64,000 bases of DNA. It comes from BCD1 sp942492125. GTDB taxonomy: Bacteria; Bacteroidota; Bacteroidia; Chitinophagales; Saprospiraceae. The position numbers and the translations under genes are program-made. Below are positions 55,319-64,000 of the stretch, piece after piece; position 1 is the first letter of the stretch; each line of letters opens with the position of its first letter. Under the pieces are notes generated by a model. The model made no database searches, was not told the DNA's origin, and saw only the letters and a program-made list of their open reading frames with translations. The stretch lies in contig CALODM010000035.1 of assembly GCA_942492125.1 (NCBI GenBank), forward strand, positions 186,001 to 250,000. The letters are read 5' to 3'.

Positions 55319-55843
55319 TCAACGGGACGCAAATGTAGCTAATTTTTCAGAAATACGCAACAAGTAACGTTTTTTTAGATAATAATTTTTGACCTCAAAA
55401 AGTTCCGCCTCAGTCGTTTCTTCGATAGTACTTTTTTTAAGAATATGGTCAATCTCGCTACGCAATTGATTTTCAATTATTTGCAAATCCTGCTTGGCCG
55501 AATCTAATAATTCGGGATCATAATCGAATTCGAGCTCCATCAGCTTTTCATTGAATTCCATCATCTCCATCAAAAATTCCTGTGGAATTTCATTTTTATT
55601 CTCTTCCGTCAAGATGCCCTGCTCCTCCAGGATATATTTCATTCTCAGGTCTTCATTGGACAATACCTTATAAGCTTCATTATTCACACTTGACAAATGA
55701 AGAATTTCGTCTTGTTTATCAGCTGTATCTTTGGTGAAAAAATCCGGATGGAATTGCTTACTATTGGCATAATAGCGCTTTTTTACCAAACCTGGATTTG
55801 GCGAAAAGGAAACCGGAATCTCGTAAAATTCAAAATAATTCAC
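55319..55843 (-). CDS. hscB: Fe-S protein assembly co-chaperone HscB
   Basis: A J-domain co-chaperone of HscA in iron-sulfur cluster assembly. The 174-residue protein has the J-domain HPD motif at residues 32-34 (SKQFHPDFF), and a C-terminal helical three-helix bundle (FLMEMMEFNEKLMELE, LFEVKNYYLKKRYLLRI) that binds IscU. The start MNYFEFYEI is canonical. HscA and IscU genes are not in the window. It follows rseP by 26 bases on the same strand. Confidence 0.92.
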   Translation of the reverse strand: MNYFEFYEIPVSFSPNPGLVKKRYYANSKQFHPDFFTKDTADKQDEILHLSSVNNEAYKVLSNEDLRMKYILEEQGILTEENKNEIPQEFLMEMMEFNEKLMELEFDYDPELLDSAKQDLQIIENQLRSEIDHILKKSTIEETTEAELFEVKNYYLKKRYLLRISEKLATFASR

Positions 55844-55869
55844 TTGATAATAGAATTTATGGCTTCTGG

Positions 55870-57201
55870 TTATTTTCCGACAATGGCTCTGAATACATCC
55901 AGACCGTTAGCATAGAGCAATAATCCGAGGACAAGCACAAAGCCGATGGTGTTTGCTACCTCAATAACCCGATCGCTGGGTTTTATGCCCGTTACAACCT
56001 CAAAGATCAAGAACATCACATAACCGCCATCAAGGGCAGGAATTGGTAAAAGGTTCATGAAAGCAAGAATAAGAGACAGAATGGCCGTCATCAGCCAAAA
56101 TCTTTCCCAATTCCACTGAGCACCAAACATTTTGCCAATAGAGGCAAAACCTCCCAGACTTTCTGAGGCGTCAATCTTGCCTCGGGCCATCTGACCAAAG
56201 GCTTTCAATTGGGTGAACAAAAAGTCTTTTCCTTTGGTGAAACCTGCCGGAAGAGATTCCCCGAAGGTGTAATCGATTCTTTCAAATTCAAAACCGATGG
56301 GTGCTACACCAATAGTTCCCTTATCGGTTGTAGTAAGGGCAATACGCATTGTATCCGTTTGATTACGTATCAACCCGACATTTACCGTAGTATCCTTTAA
56401 ATCACTAACGGCCCTGGCAAATTCGTGAAAATAGGCTGCAGGTTGATCGTTCAGGGTAATGATCCTGTCGTTTTTTATGATACCCGCTTTTTCTGCAGGC
56501 GATTCAGCGATGACGCTGTCAGCTACAAAAAGCATTCTTGGACCAAAGATCATTTTGTCTTTATTTTCGTGACTTATGAGTCGGTTAGCCCATTCGTCAT
56601 CTACTGGGATGTCTACTTCAGATCCACCACGGTTTACCTTGATATGGTCGGCATTATCAATACTGATTGCCTGTATCAACATTCTGTCATTGAATTGCTC
56701 GAAAGGCTGGTCTCCAATGCTGATGATCTTATCCCCGTCCTGCAAACCTAATTGCATACCCAGGGAATCGACATAAATTCCTTCGGTAACCTGGTCATTG
56801 GGCAGGTATTCTTCCCCGTAAACCCAAAGCACCATACCGTAGATTAGAAATCCTAAAATAAAATTGACGGTAACTCCCCCCAGCATGATGATCAATCGCT
56901 GCCAGGCAGGCTTGGTCCTGAATTCCCAGGGCTGAGGAGGTTGAGCCATTTGTTCCTTATCGAAACTCTCATCGATCATACCGGAGATCTTAACATACCC
57001 TCCCAATGGTAACCAACCAATTCCGTATTCGGTCTCACCGATCTTCTTTTTAAATAATGAAAAGCCGGCATCGAAAAACAAATAAAATTTTTCAACCCGG
57101 GTTCCAAACAGCCTCGCAGGGATAAAGTGTCCCATTTCGTGCAGAATAATCAGAATTGAGAGACTAAGCACCAATTGACCGATCATTATTAATATATCCA
57201 T
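55870..57201 (-). CDS. rseP: RIP metalloprotease RseP
   Basis: Inner-membrane site-2 protease that cuts within membrane segments of anti-sigma factors and cleaved signal peptides. The 443-residue length is normal. Zinc motif HEMGH at residues 21-25 and the third ligand in LDGG (390-393), with PALDGGYVMFL. Two PDZ domains lie between, at about 130-300 (DGDKIISIGDQPF and NDRIITLNDQPA). Divergent from rsmE. Confidence 0.96.
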   Translation of the reverse strand: MDILIMIGQLVLSLSILIILHEMGHFIPARLFGTRVEKFYLFFDAGFSLFKKKIGETEYGIGWLPLGGYVKISGMIDESFDKEQMAQPPQPWEFRTKPAWQRLIIMLGGVTVNFILGFLIYGMVLWVYGEEYLPNDQVTEGIYVDSLGMQLGLQDGDKIISIGDQPFEQFNDRMLIQAISIDNADHIKVNRGGSEVDIPVDDEWANRLISHENKDKMIFGPRMLFVADSVIAESPAEKAGIIKNDRIITLNDQPAAYFHEFARAVSDLKDTTVNVGLIRNQTDTMRIALTTTDKGTIGVAPIGFEFERIDYTFGESLPAGFTKGKDFLFTQLKAFGQMARGKIDASESLGGFASIGKMFGAQWNWERFWLMTAILSLILAFMNLLPIPALDGGYVMFLIFEVVTGIKPSDRVIEVANTIGFVLVLGLLLYANGLDVFRAIVGK

Positions 57202-57333
57202 TCTGTATTTTGCTTATTTGACCTGTAAAACTAAAAAACAGGTAATTAATGACATTTGTTGTAAAAGAAGGGCAAAAGTAACAGTTCTTTTGTAAATATT
57301 CGACTCAGGGTTTTAAAAACACTACAGGCGGGT

Positions 57334-57341
57334 TAAATTTG
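57334..57341 (+). promoter_or_regulatory. -7 box of rsmE
   Basis: TAAATTTG, a perfect TAnnTTTG, only 4 bases before the GTG start. Transcription would begin at or next to the start codon, so a leaderless message is possible. Confidence 0.5.
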
Positions 57342-57345
57342 CAGG

Positions 57346-58047
57346 GTGAATGTTTTTTATTGCAACCATATAACGGATGACCTCGCAAGACTGACCGAGG
57401 AAGAATCAATGCACTGTGTAAGGGTCTTACGCAAACGTGCAGGGGATAAAATTTTTGTTATTGACGGTAAGGGCTCCTTGTTTGCTGCCACAATAGAGCA
57501 CGCTGACAAAAAAGCCTGTCTGGCTAAAATAACTGAACTGATAAAACAGGATGAAAGCCGGCCTTATTATTTGCACATAGCTATTGCCCCGACAAAAAAT
57601 ATTTCCCGTTTTGAATGGTTCCTGGAGAAAGCTACCGAAATTGGAATTGACGAAATCACCCCGATTTTGTGTGAACATTCTGAACGAAAAACCATTCGAC
57701 CGGACAGGCTTGAAAAGATACTGCTTTCAGCGGCCAAGCAATCCTTGAAAGCTGCTTTACCAAAGTTGAATGATTTAATACCAATAGCTGATTTTGTAAA
57801 AGCAGAGCAACCTGATGTTGAAAAATACATGGGGTGGTGTGAGGAGGAAACGACCAAATTATTGAAAAACCAATATCAAGCTGGTAAAAATGCTTGTATT
57901 CTTATCGGTCCGGAGGGTGGTTTCAGTCCCCGGGAAGTAGATATGGCTCAAGACAATGGCTTTCAGACGATCAGTTTTGGAGAAAGTAGACTGCGAACAG
58001 AAACCGCTGGTTTGGCTGCTTGTTTTACCATTAATTTATTGAATTAA
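57346..58047 (+). CDS. rsmE: 16S rRNA (uracil-1498-N3)-methyltransferase
   Basis: SPOUT-family methyltransferase that modifies 16S rRNA U1498. The 233-residue protein has an N-terminal PUA-like half (HCVRVLRKRAGDKIFVIDG) and the trefoil-knot catalytic half ending with GPEGGFSPREVDMA and LGESRLRTETA-like motif FGESRLRTETAGLAA. The start is GTG. Followed by DUF4159 140 bases later. Confidence 0.95.
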   Translation: MNVFYCNHITDDLARLTEEESMHCVRVLRKRAGDKIFVIDGKGSLFAATIEHADKKACLAKITELIKQDESRPYYLHIAIAPTKNISRFEWFLEKATEIGIDEITPILCEHSERKTIRPDRLEKILLSAAKQSLKAALPKLNDLIPIADFVKAEQPDVEKYMGWCEEETTKLLKNQYQAGKNACILIGPEGGFSPREVDMAQDNGFQTISFGESRLRTETAGLAACFTINLLN

Positions 58048-58190
58048 TTTATAATTTCTGTGATAAAGAATTGGTCTGTGAGGTACATAAGCAAACTATT
58101 TTGAGGAAAACGTCGTTGAAAGATTTATATGATCCGGACAACACATTTGATCCGGAAGTCAAATTTAAACCAAAAAAGAGATAATTGACT

Positions 58191-58859
58191 ATGAAGCACC
58201 TATTGATATTACCTGTGGCATTGCTGTTTTTTGCTTTTACCACCAAGATGATTTCGAGTGAACCTCCTACGCTAAAATTAGCCCTGTTAAAATACAATGG
58301 CGGGGGAGACTGGTATGCCAATCCTACCTCTCTGCCTAATTTGGCCGCCTTTTGCAATAGTCAATTGGGTACAAATTTCGAAAAAGAGGAGGCAGTGGTA
58401 GAAGTTGGCAGTGCTGACTTGTTTAGTTATCCTTTTGTACATATGACAGGTCATGGAAATGTTGTGTTTTCTGATTCAGAAGCGGATAATCTTCGCAATT
58501 ATTTGATGGCGGGTGGTTTTCTGCATATTGATGATAATTATGGTATGGATCCCTATGTGCGGGTGGCCATGAAAAAGGTTTTTCCAGAACAGGATTTCAT
58601 TGAATTACCTTTTGAGCATGAGATCTACAAACAACAATTTGAATTTAAGAACGGACTGCCCAAAATCCACAAGCACGACGAAAAACCACCACAAGGATTT
58701 GGGTTGTTCTATGAGGGACGCCTGGTTGTTTTTTACACCTATGAATGTGATTTAGGAGATGGCTGGGAGGATCCAGCAGTGCATAAGGATCCGGAGGCTG
58801 TAAGGAGAATGGCCCTGCAAATGGGAGCGAATATTGTCCAGTATGCTTTTGAGTTTTAA
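58191..58859 (+). CDS. DUF4159 protein
   Basis: A 222-residue exported protein. After a signal peptide (to about residue 22) is the DUF4159 domain, a flavodoxin/GATase-like fold: ALLKYNGGGDWYANPTSLPN, PFVHMTGHGNVVFSDSEADN, LRNYLMAGGFLHIDDNYGMD and DLGDGWEDP. The family occurs widely, often with MoxR-type operons, but not here. Start ATG 58191 preferred over TTG 58185. A 11-bp AT-rich inverted repeat after the stop (58871-58904) may end transcription. Confidence 0.9.
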   Translation: MKHLLILPVALLFFAFTTKMISSEPPTLKLALLKYNGGGDWYANPTSLPNLAAFCNSQLGTNFEKEEAVVEVGSADLFSYPFVHMTGHGNVVFSDSEADNLRNYLMAGGFLHIDDNYGMDPYVRVAMKKVFPEQDFIELPFEHEIYKQQFEFKNGLPKIHKHDEKPPQGFGLFYEGRLVVFYTYECDLGDGWEDPAVHKDPEAVRRMALQMGANIVQYAFEF

Positions 58860-58911
58860 TTGGGGATTGAAAATAAATACTATTTCAGTGAAAAGTATTT
58901 ATTTAACCGTC

Positions 58912-59508
58912 CTACTTCTTTACCAACTCGATAAACAACTCCCTGCCCAGTCGCGGCTTGATCGAATTACGACTTATTTCCATTTTCCGGATATGATAAT
59001 ATGGGCTGAAATGGAGGGCATATTCTTCGGCACTGCCTCCAAAAGGCGGTCCATGTCCTTCTAACTGTTCTGCGAATAAAACGCCTGCGAGTTTACCACC
59101 AGTTGATAATAATTGGGCAGATTTCCTGGCGTAATCTGCTCGTTGATCTGGAGAAATGGCGCAAAAAAAGGTTTGCTCAAGGATAAGGTCCACCTGAATA
59201 TCCAGGTCAAAAAAATCACCGATTAATTGGTGATCTTTGGGGAAATCAGGACAAGTACTTCTTAATTTTGAAAAGGCAGATTCAGCCCAATCGCAAACAT
59301 ATATATTTTTAAAACCACGTTTGTGAAGATAAACAGCTTCATGAGCATAACCGGCACCAGGTATCAAAATCGGGGTATTGATATCGCTAATAATGTCGAT
59401 ATAAGCCTTGATTGGAGAGGATACATATCCAATATCCCAGGGAGTGTGCTGACTTTTGTATTTGTTTTCCCAAAAAGATGGGTTGGTAAAATTTTCCATG
59501 GTGTTCAA
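58912..59508 (-). CDS. TPMT-type SAM-dependent methyltransferase
   Basis: A 198-residue class I methyltransferase of the thiopurine S-methyltransferase family. FWENKYKSQHTPWDIG, then PGAGYAHEAVYLHKRGF (SAM site), VDLILEQTFFCAIS and the end GRELFIELVKK are diagnostic. The acceptor is unknown; bacterial TPMT proteins can methylate tellurium, selenium or thiols. It converges on DUF4159 and lies 14 bases after the DUF4230 gene stop. Confidence 0.9.
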   Translation of the reverse strand: MNTMENFTNPSFWENKYKSQHTPWDIGYVSSPIKAYIDIISDINTPILIPGAGYAHEAVYLHKRGFKNIYVCDWAESAFSKLRSTCPDFPKDHQLIGDFFDLDIQVDLILEQTFFCAISPDQRADYARKSAQLLSTGGKLAGVLFAEQLEGHGPPFGGSAEEYALHFSPYYHIRKMEISRNSIKPRLGRELFIELVKK

Positions 59509-59522
59509 TTGTTCATAAAGAC

Positions 59523-60716
59523 TTATTCCTCAAAATTTACATCCAATTCTGTGGAATCTTCTGCTGTAGGCTCCTGAAAACGTACTTTGAGTTTGTATTG
59601 ACTATTCATAGAACTTATGATGGGCAGGAACATTGTATTCATCAATTCAACCGCCTGTGTTTTGGATTTGTCAAAGATGTCACTTTCTAAAGCTTCCTGC
59701 CTGAAAACGGTCCTCAATTTGTTAAAGCCTTCATTCAGATTGACATCCTGTACTTCCCGAAGCCAGCCGATATCCAGTTTTTCAATTTTCGGATAAACTT
59801 CATGGGATAGAATAACGGGTTCCGGCAACGTAATGGTCACCACGTTGGCTTTGCTGTTTAAGTCTACCTGGAAGTAATCATTCAATCGGAATCCGACTTT
59901 CAAAATACTGATGGCTGTGATTTGAATATCAGAAGAAGAGACGTTTACGCCCCAGATTTTGGTTTGCAACTGTTTATTGATCCCTTTTTTATCCCGGACT
60001 TCCATGGTAGCCAGTTCAGCGATCACTCTTTCTACTTTTTCCTGCAATAAACCTTTAGATCTGCTGAAATCTTCAATTGCGGCCCGGTCTTCCATACGTT
60101 TTAGCAAAGGTCGCAGGGCTTCCGTAAGGGCTATGCCACAAGGGGTGTCCACATTTGTGCCCTTGGCAAAAATGGCTCCTCCCTGGGTTTCCACCAGGGT
60201 CGTTATCACCTGGTTTACAAAAAAACAGGTGTATTTGGAGGCTACTTCATTCATGACTTCCACCGCATTGGTAGATTCATTATCATACCACGTTTGATAT
60301 AAGGCAGAAGTGGTATCTTTTAATGCGAGAAAATCATGGTAATAGAGGTTTTTGAGGTAAGGATGATGATTTTGGTATTCCTCCTCGAGTCGTCCACGAA
60401 GATTGTCATCCAACCCCATGCGGTTGGCGACATGCCTGAGAATTGACATATTCAGGTCGTAAACCAATTTGTCAAAGTCCTTTTTATAACGTTGTGGATT
60501 AGAAAGTATAACAATGGCATCTTCCGTATTAATATCTGCCTTGAAATCAGCCGGCAGGTAGTTGATGGTCATCTCTTCCGGGATATTCTGGTACCCCTTA
60601 AGTTTTCCGGAATAATTTTTGTAGATCAAAATACCACCCAGGGTAAGGGCTAAAACGACGACCAGAAGCCTGCCGATATTTTTGGCCCGGGATGCTGTAT
60701 CAATTTCAGGAGACAT
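59523..60716 (-). CDS. Membrane-anchored DUF4230 protein
   Basis: A 397-residue protein with one N-terminal helix (about 18-32) and a large extracytoplasmic part. The middle (about 50-200) is helical, and the C-terminal 180 residues are DUF4230: SSSDIQITAISILKVGFRLN, VVTITLPEPVILSHEVY and LNEGFNKLRTVF. Function unknown. Probably cotranscribed with the methyltransferase; the two stops and starts are 14 bases apart. Confidence 0.82.
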   Translation of the reverse strand: MSPEIDTASRAKNIGRLLVVVLALTLGGILIYKNYSGKLKGYQNIPEEMTINYLPADFKADINTEDAIVILSNPQRYKKDFDKLVYDLNMSILRHVANRMGLDDNLRGRLEEEYQNHHPYLKNLYYHDFLALKDTTSALYQTWYDNESTNAVEVMNEVASKYTCFFVNQVITTLVETQGGAIFAKGTNVDTPCGIALTEALRPLLKRMEDRAAIEDFSRSKGLLQEKVERVIAELATMEVRDKKGINKQLQTKIWGVNVSSSDIQITAISILKVGFRLNDYFQVDLNSKANVVTITLPEPVILSHEVYPKIEKLDIGWLREVQDVNLNEGFNKLRTVFRQEALESDIFDKSKTQAVELMNTMFLPIISSMNSQYKLKVRFQEPTAEDSTELDVNFEE

Positions 60717-60931
60717 ATTTTATTTTTTACAAAATTAACTATTTCTAAGGATTAATGGGTGCAATAATATTGCGGGAAAAGCGTGATGCTTTTTTGTTCG
60801 TTTGACTTAAAATCCAACATTAAGTAACAACTTTTAAGACATAATACCCAAAATCGGGGACCAGATTTAGAAAGCGGTCTATTATCTTGAGGATATCGAA
60901 AAATCGCCACAGACAAATAAAGAGATTTTTT

Positions 60932-60939
60932 TACCTTAG
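60932..60939 (+). promoter_or_regulatory. -7 box of folP
   Basis: TACCTTAG, one base from TAnnTTTG, 15 bases before the ATG at 60955. Confidence 0.45.
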
Positions 60940-60954
60940 CATCAAATTTCAACC

Positions 60955-61791
60955 ATGCTTGACCCTCAAACTACTTTAAATTGTGGCGGGCAAATTATAA
61001 GCCTCGAATCGCCGGTTGTCATGGGTATCATCAATGTTACCCCGGACTCTTTTTTTAGTGGTAGCAGGAAACAGGCCGTCAATGAAGTTTTGAATACTGC
61101 CGAAAAGATGCTGAAAGAAGGGGCAGCCATTTTGGATATAGGCGGCATGTCCACTCGTCCCGGGGCAAAAACCATCCCGGTACAGGAAGAACTACAACGG
61201 GTAGTTCCAGTGATAGAAGCCCTGAAGAAGGCATTTCCTGAAAGTGTGTTGTCCGTCGATACTGTCAGAGGAGCAGTGGCACGTCAATGCGCTGATGTTG
61301 GGGCAGGAATGATAAACGATATTTCTGCGGGCAGGATGGATGATGAAATGTATTCGACAGCGGCAGCGCTTCAATTGCCTTACGTGCTCATGCACATGAA
61401 GGGAGCCCCTGAAAGTATGCAGCAGAATCCGGGGTATGAAAATGTGGTGCTGGAGGTTTTGGATTTTTTGATCCATGAAGTTGGGAAACTGAGGGATTTA
61501 GGTTTAAACGACATCATTCTGGATCCAGGGTTTGGATTTGGAAAAAGTTTAGAGGATAACTATCGGCTTTTAAGAGAATTGCATGTACTTCAAATTCCCG
61601 GCTTGCCGGTAATGGCTGGAATTTCCCGAAAATCCATGATATATAAACCTTTGAATACCAGCCCTGAAGAGGCATTGATCGGTACCGCTGCATTACATAT
61701 GGTAGCCTTGAGACAAGGTGCCCGTATTTTGAGATGTCATGACGTTAAAGAGGCTATTCAAGTAATTGAACTCTGGAAATTATTATCATAA
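60955..61791 (+). CDS. folP: Dihydropteroate synthase
   Basis: Condenses p-aminobenzoate with the pterin pyrophosphate in folate synthesis; the target of sulfonamides. The 278-residue protein has GIINVTPDSFF, DIGGMSTRPGA, SVDTVRGAVAR, INDISAGRMD, LMHMKGAPESMQQNP, DPGFGFGKSLEDN and ISRKSMI, the full set of family motifs. Followed by the unknown membrane protein in the same direction. Confidence 0.96.
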   Translation: MLDPQTTLNCGGQIISLESPVVMGIINVTPDSFFSGSRKQAVNEVLNTAEKMLKEGAAILDIGGMSTRPGAKTIPVQEELQRVVPVIEALKKAFPESVLSVDTVRGAVARQCADVGAGMINDISAGRMDDEMYSTAAALQLPYVLMHMKGAPESMQQNPGYENVVLEVLDFLIHEVGKLRDLGLNDIILDPGFGFGKSLEDNYRLLRELHVLQIPGLPVMAGISRKSMIYKPLNTSPEEALIGTAALHMVALRQGARILRCHDVKEAIQVIELWKLLS

Positions 61792-61800
61792 TTCACATCA

Positions 61801-63205
61801 TTGGAAAACCTTACCGATCAAAATATCAAAAAAGCGGTGCTAAGCTTCCTTAAATCCCACTACAAACATCGGGTCAGGGCAGGGGGAGACCATTGCCAAA
61901 ACGGATATGGAAGGCGAGGGAGGTATTATCGCAGATGGTTATTTGCAATTTTCCAAGGCCGGTGAAGAATCTTTCCTGGCAACCTTTGAAGCAACTTCTT
62001 TTGCATCCAGGGAAGAGTTGTTTTTTACGCCTGAAAACGACAAACTGTTTTGGGATAGTTTTGCCTGGTCAGCTATTTTTTCTACCATTTTCCTCGCTGT
62101 CTTACATGGTAGCAAATTCTATCCTGTTCAGGAGTTTAAACTGATCCCTGCCTTAGTTATTGGTTTTCTTTTGACGATCATTTTCTTTTATGCTTATAAA
62201 TTCCTGTTCACCACTTTCAGCATAAGCCGTTACCGGTATATCTACGCTGTGGAACAATTTAAAAAGTATTATGCAGACGAGCAATGGATTGCATTCGGGG
62301 AAGATGTGTTTCCAAACCAGGACGACAAATACTTCAAAGAATTAAAGCGACAGTCTTTATTGCTGGGGATTGGCTTGATTATCGTCAACAGAAACCTCTC
62401 CTGCCGGTTTGTCGCTACCCCTTCATTGGAGAATGTTACCATGAAGCATCGGGAGACTATTCGTTTCAGCAGAGCCGGGACAAATAAAGAACCTGGAGAT
62501 AATTTTTTGAACTCTTTCAGAGGTACCATTTTGTATTGGATGAACCCCAATAGAACTGTAGAACTGCTCAGATTTAGAAAAATTCCATTTCATCAATTTA
62601 TGGTAGTGGTCATTTGTGCCATAATAGCATCGACCATTCTCGTTTTCGAATGGATAAATGGTCCTGTAAAAATAATTTCCGATCCTGTTGCCTACAATCA
62701 AAAGCTGGAGGAAAAAGCCAAAAAATCCCGATCTGAACCGCCTTTTTACGTCATTGATACTCCTACGGAACCCGGGGAATTTGAAGTGCAAAAAGAAACA
62801 TCCGAGAAAGAAATTGAAAAATTACTTCTGAACAAGACACCTACGGATATCATTATTTCCGACGCCAGAAAAGAAGCACTTATTTATTATGATTGTGCCC
62901 GGTTTGCCAATTATACGGGTAAGTATTATATCGTTCAGGATACCATATTGTTTTCCTTTGAAGAAACCGTTAAAAGGATCCGAAAACTGAAACAGTATGG
63001 TATGGATGCCACAGCTATTTGGCGTGGTTGTTTCCGTGGGTATGGAACAGGGTATCTTATTTATTTTGATGAAATATACCAGGACACCAGTGCAACCAGG
63101 GCGGAACTGGAGGCTTCTTACCTGAAAACCTTTTTCAGTTCAGCGACCATTGATTCGAGAGCTATTGTGACAACCATTGACATTAAAGGGGGCCAGCAAG
63201 AATAG
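61801..63205 (+). CDS. Unknown membrane protein with nuclease-like N-terminal segment (one frame break)
   Basis: About 465 residues when the two frames are joined. A TTG at 61801 gives LTDQNIKKAVLSFLKSHYKH; the main frame gives ETIAKTDMEGEGGIIADGYL, and then two membrane segments (about residues 85-145), a soluble part with PNQDDKYFKELKRQ, another helix (FMVVVICAIIASTILVF) and a soluble C-terminus. The frames join if a G5 run at 61885-61889 is read as G4. The N-terminal pattern ADGYL...FEATS resembles a PD-(D/E)XK core with Thr for Lys, so activity is doubtful. No family named. Confidence 0.6.
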
Positions 63206-63249
63206 AAACGGGTTACGGGCTATCTGAACAAAACCGGTAACCCGTTTCT
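63204..63249. terminator. Hairpin after the unknown membrane gene
   Basis: A perfect 13-bp stem (63204-63216 with 63237-63249) over the convergent gap, with no T-tract on either side. It may end transcription in both directions. Confidence 0.55.
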
Positions 63250-63272
63250 AAGAAGCAGCAATACCTTTAATG

Positions 63273-64000
63273 CTATTCAATCTCCATTTCCAGCCACTTT
63301 TCCAGGGAATTGACCAGTTTTAACCTTTCCGCTTTAGTCATATTCCTGATGCGGGCGTCTCCGTGGTTTCTTCCCTCCATGATAAACCAAAGAGCATCAA
63401 CTTTATCATTTTGGGGAATACCCGCTGATGTCCATGTATCGGTACCTCCATAAATGTAAATAAACTCATCTCCACTGGTAGTCACCCAGTCAAATGCTTT
63501 TTTACTCAACGTGGCATCGTATTTTACGGCAGCTTCTTTGGGATAAAAAGACGCATGAAACTTCATCGGACGGGACTTTAGTAATTTTTTGAAGTCTTTG
63601 GTCTCGTAACCATAATAACCTGTTTCGGTAGCAGACTGGTAATAATGAGGAGCGTAGGCGGCGATTTCCTGGTCGGAAAAGAAACTCATGCCAACTACGT
63701 TGATGAAATGTTCCAAAATTTCGTCGAGGGGGGCTTTTGCATCCGGAATATCTTCGCACTTAAATCCCATTTGCCAGAAACTGAATGAATATTCTAAAAC
63801 GCCATATTCGAAAGCAGTTTCAAAACCCAGGTAATCAAAAGTGTGGTTCAGGGCTTTTTCATACCAATAGAGTCTCGGCAGACATTCATCACGTGATTTC
63901 AGGAGCCTTGTCTGGAAAGCTTTGATTTTTTCGCGGCATTCATCCGTGCCAACGGTAGCCAGAAATTCATAAATACGGGTGTCCTCCAGGGCGGTATCCA
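63273..64000 (-). CDS. Peptidase S37 (PS-10) C-terminal part, cut by window end
   Basis: The C-terminal 242 residues of a secreted serine aminopeptidase of the PS-10/S37 family, related to prolyl tripeptidyl aminopeptidase. Motifs seen: SFSFWQMGFKCEDIP, EFIYIYGGTDTWTSAG (Asp region of the triad), and GRNHGDARIRNM with the catalytic His. The frame is open at base 64000, so the N-terminus and Ser are outside. Such enzymes digest peptides outside the cytoplasm. Confidence 0.85.
   Translation of the reverse strand, partial: DTALEDTRIYEFLATVGTDECREKIKAFQTRLLKSRDECLPRLYWYEKALNHTFDYLGFETAFEYGVLEYSFSFWQMGFKCEDIPDAKAPLDEILEHFINVVGMSFFSDQEIAAYAPHYYQSATETGYYGYETKDFKKLLKSRPMKFHASFYPKEAAVKYDATLSKKAFDWVTTSGDEFIYIYGGTDTWTSAGIPQNDKVDALWFIMEGRNHGDARIRNMTKAERLKLVNSLEKWLEMEIE

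Noticed and set aside
58071..58184. A 37-codon frame (TTG start) between rsmE and DUF4159
   Set aside because: It has a plausible charged composition but no ATG, no family and no clear ribosome-binding site; kept only as a possibility.

Overview
This 64 kb window is chromosomal DNA of a Bacteroidota bacterium, probably of the Saprospiria/Chitinophagia side; the order is a weak inference. The evidence is Bacteroidota-type YidC, a PorP/SprF protein beside a TPR-PD40-OmpA protein (type IX secretion context), a secreted FG-GAP protein with a type IX C-terminal sorting domain, DUF4159, DUF4230, DUF5777 and DUF6089 proteins, bacilliredoxin YtxJ, and promoters with the Bacteroidota -7 box TAnnTTTG.

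Layout. 0-4.3 kb (minus): yidC, a TPR lipoprotein, coaE and a reductase-domain protein. 4.4-12.2 kb (plus): PorP/SprF, a PorE-like protein and a carbamoyltransferase with a fused membrane tail in a tight run, then a membrane-anchored nuclease and a HerA-like ATPase. 12.2-17.6 kb: ribD, an AP2-domain protein, mnmD, ytxJ, a small lipoprotein, the pyruvate dehydrogenase E1 beta gene and a YheT-type hydrolase. 17.7-28.2 kb: a very large TamB protein, a secreted endonuclease/exonuclease/phosphatase protein, DUF2461, aroC and two outer-membrane proteins. 28.6-32.5 kb: a SulP transporter, a TlpA-type lipoprotein and cytochrome oxidase subunit III. 32.6-40.2 kb: a sensory operon (zinc-ribbon protein, PhnD-like lipoprotein, histidine kinase, sigma-54 activator), then a good sigma-54 promoter in front of a cytochrome-like lipoprotein, a DUF5777 protein and YceI. 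40.2-47.1 kb: an NhaC-type antiporter, an FG-GAP protein, tRNA-Leu(CAG), aspartate kinase and a divergent stand-alone ACT-domain protein. 47.2-54.2 kb: a MarR regulator with two matching palindromes, then GNAT, cold-shock protein, Na+/solute symporter, M20 hydrolase, alanine racemase and alanine/ornithine-racemase genes. 54.2-55.3 kb: an unusual array of tRNA-Leu(CAA) fragments carrying short palindromic insertions and a GIY-YIG nuclease gene. 55.3-64 kb: hscB, rseP, rsmE, DUF4159, a TPMT-like methyltransferase, DUF4230, folP, an unknown membrane protein and an S37 peptidase cut by the window end.

Several genes are broken by one-base indels: yidC three times, mnmD, yceI, the 61.8 kb gene, and a dense cluster at 50.3-52.1 kb. 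Several lie in homopolymers and essential yidC is among them, so most look like consensus errors. The strongest candidates for something new are the tRNA-Leu fragment array with its 26-28 bp palindromic inserts at AA|T sites, and the PhnD/kinase/activator operon beside a predicted sigma-54 target promoter.
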